This document shows positions 47,640-52,841 of a DNA stretch of 52,841 bases, piece by piece. Source of the DNA: Ophiocordyceps camponoti-saundersi (nom. inval.) (taxonomy: Eukaryota; Ascomycota; Sordariomycetes; Hypocreales; Ophiocordycipitaceae). Position 1 is the stretch's first letter, and each line of letters opens with the position of its first letter. The translations under genes and the position numbers were made by a program. Where the stretch lies: the NCBI GenBank assembly GCA_003339415.1, contig PDHQ01000186.1, forward strand, positions 1-52,841, read 5' to 3'. The notes beneath the pieces were generated by a model. It was not told the DNA's origin and ran no database searches. It saw only the letters and a program-made list of their open reading frames with translations.

Positions 47640-48180
47640 ATCCCGATATTACCTTTTTTACTATATCTATCCCTTAAGAAGCAAACCCTAAAAAATAGCT
47701 AAACTATTTAATATATACTTAAAAAATTCGAAAACTTCCTCTTAGCTATTTAGCTATCTTAGCGCTAATATACCTCGGTATATATCTTACTATCCCGAAT
47801 TCTATAGCTACTATACTTAGAAGAAGTTAACTACTATTCCTTATACTTATTCGTTTTCCCTAATAACGGCGTATAACGTAGCTATATACCTCCCGTAACC
47901 CTTCGCTATATATATCTAAACTTATTTATATATATTTTATATTCTATCTATTACGATTATAAGTTCGATATCTCTTTTAGCTTAGAAGCCTTAAATATCT
48001 TATCGCTCCTTATACCTATTACCTAAATTTTTAGAATATCTACCTTACCTAAATACCGCGTAATTAATAATAATAGCGAAAATATATATTTTCCTTACGC
48101 TCTTATTAATAAGCTTAGAAGATAATTAGATAGCTTAAAAATAATAGAAAAGTCGAATTTTTAAAAAATAAATTAAGTAA
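47640..48180 (+). pseudogene. RIP-ruined coding relic, ~180 codons
   Basis: In the frame congruent to 0 modulo 3, pieces include EEVNYYSLYLFVFPNNGV (47820-47873), SYIPPVTLRYIYLNLFIYIL and ISFSLEALNILSLLIPIT. Then come STLPKYRVINNNSENIYFPY (48040-48099) and ALINKLRR. The frame ends at a TAA near 48166. The family was not identified. Confidence 0.5.
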
Positions 48181-48599
48181 TAAAAAGCTTCCTTCCTTTT
48201 CGGATTATAAGGTTCGCGTAGTATATAATATTACTTTAAACTTCCCTACTTTTACTTACGCTACCGTTAGATCTCTTCTAGTAGTTTAATAGTTACTAGA
48301 TAAGCTAGCGTATATTACCTTAAACTTAATTACTAGGGCCTTTATACCTATCTTATTATCTTAATATTCCCTCTTATAAACTCGAAAAATATTTATAGAT
48401 ATTATACTTACTAGTACTTAGGATAGAGTTATCTTACTAAGCGGTAATAACTTATAAGTCGTTATTCGTAGCTTATAAGCTTATACGGTAGGAAGGTTAC
48501 CCTCCTCTCTTTTCCGTATAAGAGAAAATTTCTTCCCTTTTTATCTTTCGTAAAAGTAGTAGTAACCTCGAAATATTACTATTATTATTATTATTAGTA

Positions 48600-49276
48600 T
48601 TAGTATTATTAGCGGTAGTAGTTTTATCGCACGAAGAATAAAAATAAGTAGAAGTAAAACGATAATAACGATAAGGGGGGGAAAAAAAAAATATCTATCG
48701 CTACTATACTTAGTCGCTTACCCCTTTTTAATAAGCTTATTACTATTACTCTTAGCTTAGATAACGAAGTTAGGGCTAAATTTTTTTAAGCTATTATTTT
48801 TATATATATCTCCTTTATATAGTATATTTTAGTAAATATCTACTAATTATACGGTAGGACGAGGAATATCTTTACCTTTTTAGGATATTATATAATATTA
48901 CTCTTCGCTTACGCCCGGGCGAGACCCTTATTAAGCTTATTACTAAGGTAGTCCGTTATCTATTTTACTACCGGGCGATTATTATCTAAGCTGCTAGTCG
49001 GTTCCCTACTTAGGGGCCCTACGGTTATCAGTACCTCTAGCGAGGGAGTATTCCCTTCTCTAGCTGCTAGCGCGTACGTAGCTACTAAAGGGGCGCGTGC
49101 GCGTTATATATTTAAGACTCCTATAAGAGCGCGTGCGATTATTATCGTACTTAGAATAATAACGATAATAATATAAATAAAGATAAAGATAACGATAAAG
49201 ATATAAATAATAACGAAGATAACGAAGACGAAAAAGATAATAATAAAAAGGAGGACGATAATAGTAAGTATAAGGA

Positions 49277-49345
<69 letters not shown>

Positions 49346-50805
49346 GCCTCTCGCCCCTCCTTAGGTACGTTATTATTATTACACGCTAGCGCCTATATTG
49401 CTAACTACGTTATCGAATAACTAGTAAAGGCGGGAGGCGGCGCTAATATTTAATCCGTAGAAATTACTTTTATAGGCGCCCGCGGCGGGATTACTTTAGT
49501 AACTGCTTCTATCCTAACCGTTATCTTATTTATCTTAACTAGTTGTTCGAGAGCGTTATTATAACCCTTTTTTATTATAGCCTTAGCTAGATTATTTTTT
49601 TCCTATTAATTTAGAATATCGCGGCAATTTTCTTCCTTTTATATAATTTACGTAAGCTTATTATATTAATTATAAGCCTCTTTTATCTTATACTACTTAG
49701 GTTAATAAGGTAGCTAAAGCGATTATTGCTCTATATAAGGCTTTAGACAGACTCTAGCAGCTATAAGCTTCTTACGATCTTCTTAACCGCAGCGTTAAAA
49801 GCGATACTACTATTAACTACTTATACGATATTATATAGTTCGCTCGTAAGTATACTTCCTATTACTATCTTATACTTCCCTAAGGATTAAAGCCTAATAT
49901 TACTATAAATAAAAACTTCGGTCTCCGTATAAGCTATCTCCTTACCTAAAATAACGATAAATCCTATCTACTAATATAGGTCCTTATTATCCGTAAACTA
50001 GCCCTTACTAAATATCTAAAGCTTCGTATAAAGGGGGTTAAGAGGGATAGAGCCTAGTACTTAATCGGACTTCCCTATATACTATCGTACGCGGTTATTT
50101 AAGGCGTTAAGTTCTCCTTTTTCGGGGTCTAGACTCGGGCAGCGGCCGAGAGGTTATCCCTACTTTAAGCTAGTAAATAGATAAGATTTATATATCTCGC
50201 TCGTATTACGGAAAGTATATTTATAGCGCGTCCTACTCGGCTAAGCTAATAATTTATAATACTTATACCTATCCCTTTTATTTTAAGGTAATACTATTAC
50301 CTTTAAGGTAAACTCGTTTATAGTTAAATTCTATAAGCGCTTCTAATCTTTACTAATAATCGAGAAGTTCGTAGGCGATAATATTATAAAGCTATCTATA
50401 ATACTCCCTATAATAAGTATCGGCGACGAAGACTTAATTACCTTATCGTACGGCTTACTATGCGAAAATATTTACCTTATAAATCGATATAAAAGAGCAC
50501 TTAAGATAACGAATTTCGCGGCTTTTTCGGTAGCGCCCTCCTCTTCGTATAACGATTTATTAATACCGTTATCGTATCCTTTATATTCGAGGAGGTATAT
50601 ATCGAATTCGTCTTCCTTACGATTTATTAACTAATAATCTTCTTCTTATAGATAAAGGAGCGCTTCTTCGTATAAGGAAACGTATAACGTTCGTCGAAGC
50701 GAACTTACTTAAGTTTCCCTATACTAAAATTCTATAAAGGCAATTTATATAGTAACTAGGGAATCCGCCTAACTAATTCCCTTTATTTATAGTAATATTA
50801 TAATA
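48600..50805 (+). pseudogene. RIP-ruined gene relic, ~730 codons, with acidic Asn-rich segment
   Basis: One frame (congruent to 0 modulo 3) can be followed for about 2.2 kb without a shift. In order: LSHEE and a Gln/Arg-rich part (48630-48700); KYLLIIR, DEEYLYLFRILYNITLRLRP, GETLIKLITKVVRYLFYYRA (48834-48980); a Cys-containing part with GPYGYQYL and GACALYI (49017-49120); an acidic Asp/Asn/Glu/Lys segment (49160-49280) leading into poly-Asn (49278-49345). After that come APILLTTLSNN, INYLYDII, FARKYTSYYYLILP, KNFGLRISYLL, GVKRDRA, TRAAAERLSLL and ARITESIFIARPTRLS (near 50190-50240). The C-terminal part has DNEFRGFFGSALLF and FIFEEVYIEFVFLTIY, with an end near TTATAG at 50801-50806. TAA/TAG stand for Gln/Trp. 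I do not recognise the family. Confidence 0.65.
49278..49345 (+). repeat. (AAT)n trinucleotide tract in the relic frame
   Basis: About 22 units of AAT lie in phase with the relic frame, where they encode poly-Asn. RIP of a (GAT)n tract (ATGATGATG to ATAATAATA) would give exactly this, so the ancestral protein may have carried poly-Asp. The flanking acidic residues fit that reading. Confidence 0.9.
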
Positions 50806-50880
50806 TATATACCTATACGAGGAATAGAAAAAAAGAATAAAAAAAATAAAAAAAATAAATAAACTTCGTAAGAGAATATC

Positions 50881-51500
50881 TAGTTAATAAGTAACGAGTA
50901 TTATCTACTACGCTATAGCACGCTCTTATTATCGTAGCGTAAACTTTAGCCGCTACTTCGCTAAGGGTATCTTATATAAGTTATATCTTCCTAATAAGTT
51001 TTTCGAGAACTTCGGGCATTAATTTCTTAGGGAATTTTCCTTATTTTATAGCAGACCTCGTGCTAGTTTATCTTATCTAATATTCCGCACGATTCTTTCC
51101 TATATTAAGATATAAATTAGCTATTAACTAGATCTTATCTTAAGTTTTATCGGGTCTTATATAATAAAGGTAGTATAATTGCGCGGGCCCTTTAAGGATA
51201 TCTAGAAAGATAGCGTAATACTAATCTTCCGCTTATACTAATCTTTCGGCGGTACGATATAAATAGCTTAGCTTTAATATATAAATATTATATAGTCGCC
51301 TTAAATAGTTTTAGTCCTTTTACTATCCTTTACTAAAAGTTATAACTTTCTTATATATAATTAGCTTATCCTAAACTAGTTATACGCGGCGTAATATAAA
51401 AGCCGGGCTTATAGGGATCGTTATAAGGGCTATTAATAGTTCTAGTATTAGCGTCGCTTCGTATAAAGTTATATAGGTATAGGTCTCCGCGCTTTAATAT
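50881..51500 (+). pseudogene. RIP-ruined coding relic, ~200 codons
   Basis: In the frame congruent to 1 modulo 3, following an A-rich stretch at 50825-50865, pieces include ISNEYYLLRYSTLLL (50887-50931) and FLREFSLFYSRPRASLSYLI (51028-51087). After these come FRTILSYIKI, LDLILSFIGSYIIKVV and LRGPFKDI. The frame fades after about 51500. No family was recognised. Confidence 0.45.
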
Positions 51501-51728
51501 AATAATTTCTCCTAGTACTTAGATATATTAAGGAACCTATTAATTAGATATCGCGAATATTTTAACGCTAACTTTATTATTCGTATTATTCTTTTATTTA
51601 ATCTTAGTATTATTATTCCTATCTATCGGAATTACTTCGAATAGGTACGTATATATTTTTTTATATATAATGCTTAAGGTAGCCCTTAGGTATAAATAAA
51701 GATAAAAAAAAATCACTTCTCTTACTCT

Positions 51729-51995
51729 CGTTATCGACGCGTTTATAACCGATAACTCCGTCAGGGTCGAAGGAGTAGTATATTCGCCGCCGCGTATCTA
51801 TTAGTTATACTAGCTTTTCTTATTCTTATTATTAACGCGGTTATCGTCGATATTTACCGCTATAGTCCTTAACGATTATTACTATATTAGTTATAAGAAT
51901 AATAAAGGCTAGTATATCTAATAGACTTACGGCGGCGAATATATTACTTCTTCGCTCCTAATAATATTATCTATTATAACTGCGTTAATTATAAT
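51729..51995. repeat. ~265-bp imperfect palindrome (fold-back)
   Basis: The left half contains GTAGTATATTCGCCGCCG, TATCTATTAGTTATACTAGC and TTATTCTTATTA. The right half contains the reverse complement of nearly the same blocks (ATAAGAATAATA, GCTAGTATATCTAATAGA, CGGCGGCGAATATATTAC). Pairing continues more weakly outward (GCGTTTATAACCGATAA with TTATCTATTATAACTGCG) and inward to a centre near 51862. It could be a fold-back element, the fused ends of two inverted insertions, or a MITE. Confidence 0.8.
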
Positions 51996-52774
51996 AATAG
52001 CCCTCTTTTAGTAGTAATTAAGCGTCTTAAGATCTCGGTCTTTCTTAAGCTAGATAGTCGGTTTAAATCCGGCGTAAGGTACTAGTATTTTTACCGTGAA
52101 GCCTAGACTAGGTTATACTCTTAAAATATACTTATTTTAACTAAGCTAGGGTAACTAATAGTTTTAAATAGTTTCTAGCCGGTACTATTAATTTTATTAG
52201 AACTATTACTTATTAGAACTAATCCTATACCCGTAAGTTTATTATAACCGTTTATATTATTAATCTAAAAACTAATTTATAAATTATAGTAGCGCTAAGT
52301 AGGCGTCTAAGAATAATAAAGCCGGAGCCTTTTTATAGGGAATTATACCCTAAGTATTTATTTAGTAGATATAGCACTACCTAGCACCGATTTATAAACT
52401 ATTTTTATTATAAATATTTTTTACTTATATAATTAAGCTAACCGCCTTTTCGGCGAATAAGAAACCTACTCTTCTTATTTTATATCGCCCGAGCTACGGA
52501 ATACTAGCTAATATAAACTATAGCCTCTTACTATTAACTAGCTAACTATTATAATATAGTATATTTCTACTTTTCTATAAACGCTATCTTATAACTAGCT
52601 TATAGTTATTCCTAAAAGCGTAAGTATAGATAACTTATTATAAAGTCCTTTCTAAGAGCGATATTTAAAGCTTATACTACGCTTAGCGCTCGATACGTCT
52701 TTTATAATTTACCGCTATTTCGGTTACTACCTATTTACTTTTAGATATCTTATCGAGTTTAGTCTTCTTTATAA
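51996..52774. other. RIP-mutated DNA, no clear gene
   Basis: It has moderately GC-rich patches such as GGTTTAAATCCGGCG (52059-52073) and TACCGTGAAGCC (52092-52103, with a spared TGA). Two similar AACTATTACTTATTAGAACT-like phrases occur near 52190-52220. The composition resembles decayed coding DNA, but no frame was followed with confidence. Confidence 0.4.
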
Positions 52775-52841
52775 GGGGGGGGGGGGGGGGGGGGGGGGGG
52801 GGGAGGCAAAAAAACCCTAAAAGCATCTTTGTATATCATTG
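52775..52841. other. 29-nt poly-G and 38-nt non-RIP terminal sequence
   Basis: There are 29 consecutive G (52775-52803), then AGGCAAAAAAACCCTAAAAG and CATCTTTGTATATCATTG. The final 38 bases contain four CA/TG sites in ACA-like, TCA and TTG contexts that are nearly absent elsewhere. Either RIP-mutated DNA ends here, or this is a sequencing or assembly artefact at a contig edge like the one at 39.5 kb. Confidence 0.8.

Noticed and set aside
1..52841. AT-rich, ATG-poor sequence as mitochondrial or plasmid DNA
   Set aside because: The specific loss of CpA/TpG with normal CpG, the dispersed repeats and an RRP5 fragment indicate nuclear RIP-mutated DNA.

Overview
The window is a stretch of filamentous-ascomycete (Pezizomycotina-type) nuclear DNA destroyed by repeat-induced point mutation (RIP). 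Throughout, the dinucleotides CpA and TpG are almost absent and TpA is in great excess, while CpG is plentiful. This is the signature of C-to-T change at CpA on both strands and not of ordinary CpG-methylation decay. Because TG is nearly gone, ATG starts and TGA stops hardly occur, CAA/CAG/TGG codons have become TAA/TAG, and no ATG or GTG-started open frame exceeds 93 codons in 52.8 kb. I see no intact gene, tRNA or rRNA. The few CA/TG that survive lie mostly in GCA/TGC context.

Layout. 1-3.9 kb: a minisatellite with a palindromic TTATCCC...GGGATAA core, interrupted by eight copies of a ~205-bp spacer, then a ~37-bp tandem array. 4-8.2 kb: repeat debris, including the 3' part of a large element (with a ~1 kb insertion) that ends in the same minisatellite. 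8.46-9.08 kb: a TIR-bearing ~620-bp MITE. 9.3-14.66 kb: the best copy of the large element, with a ~1,460-codon RIP-ruined reading frame, a 3' region and a minisatellite tail. 15.7-20 kb: shorter ruined frames and three more MITE copies. 22.7-23.6 kb: a recognisable, ruined fragment of the host ribosome-biogenesis gene RRP5 (last S1 domain, acidic linker, start of the HAT repeats). 23.6-31.2 kb: three direct copies of one repeat family and an inverted arm pair of ~790 bp, each arm carrying a perfect palindrome, plus another MITE. 31.2-40.4 kb: ruined frames, including a >6 kb relic crossed by an assembly gap. 42.5-46.6 kb: a shorter paralogue of that relic. 47-51.5 kb: a reverse-strand MITE piece and further ruined frames, one with an acidic/Asn low-complexity segment. 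51.73-52.0 kb: a ~265-bp palindrome. The window ends at a 29-nt poly-G followed by 38 nt that are not RIP-mutated.

The genes do not work together as a pathway. The region is best read as a graveyard of transposable elements in an AT-rich compartment, with one captured or duplicated host gene fragment. The large relic proteins were read by treating TAA/TAG as former Gln/Trp codons. They stay in one frame for kilobases, so decay has been by point mutation and not by indels. Apart from RRP5 I could not assign them to named families. All translations and repeat alignments were done by eye, so repeat borders are approximate, typically within a few tens of bases.
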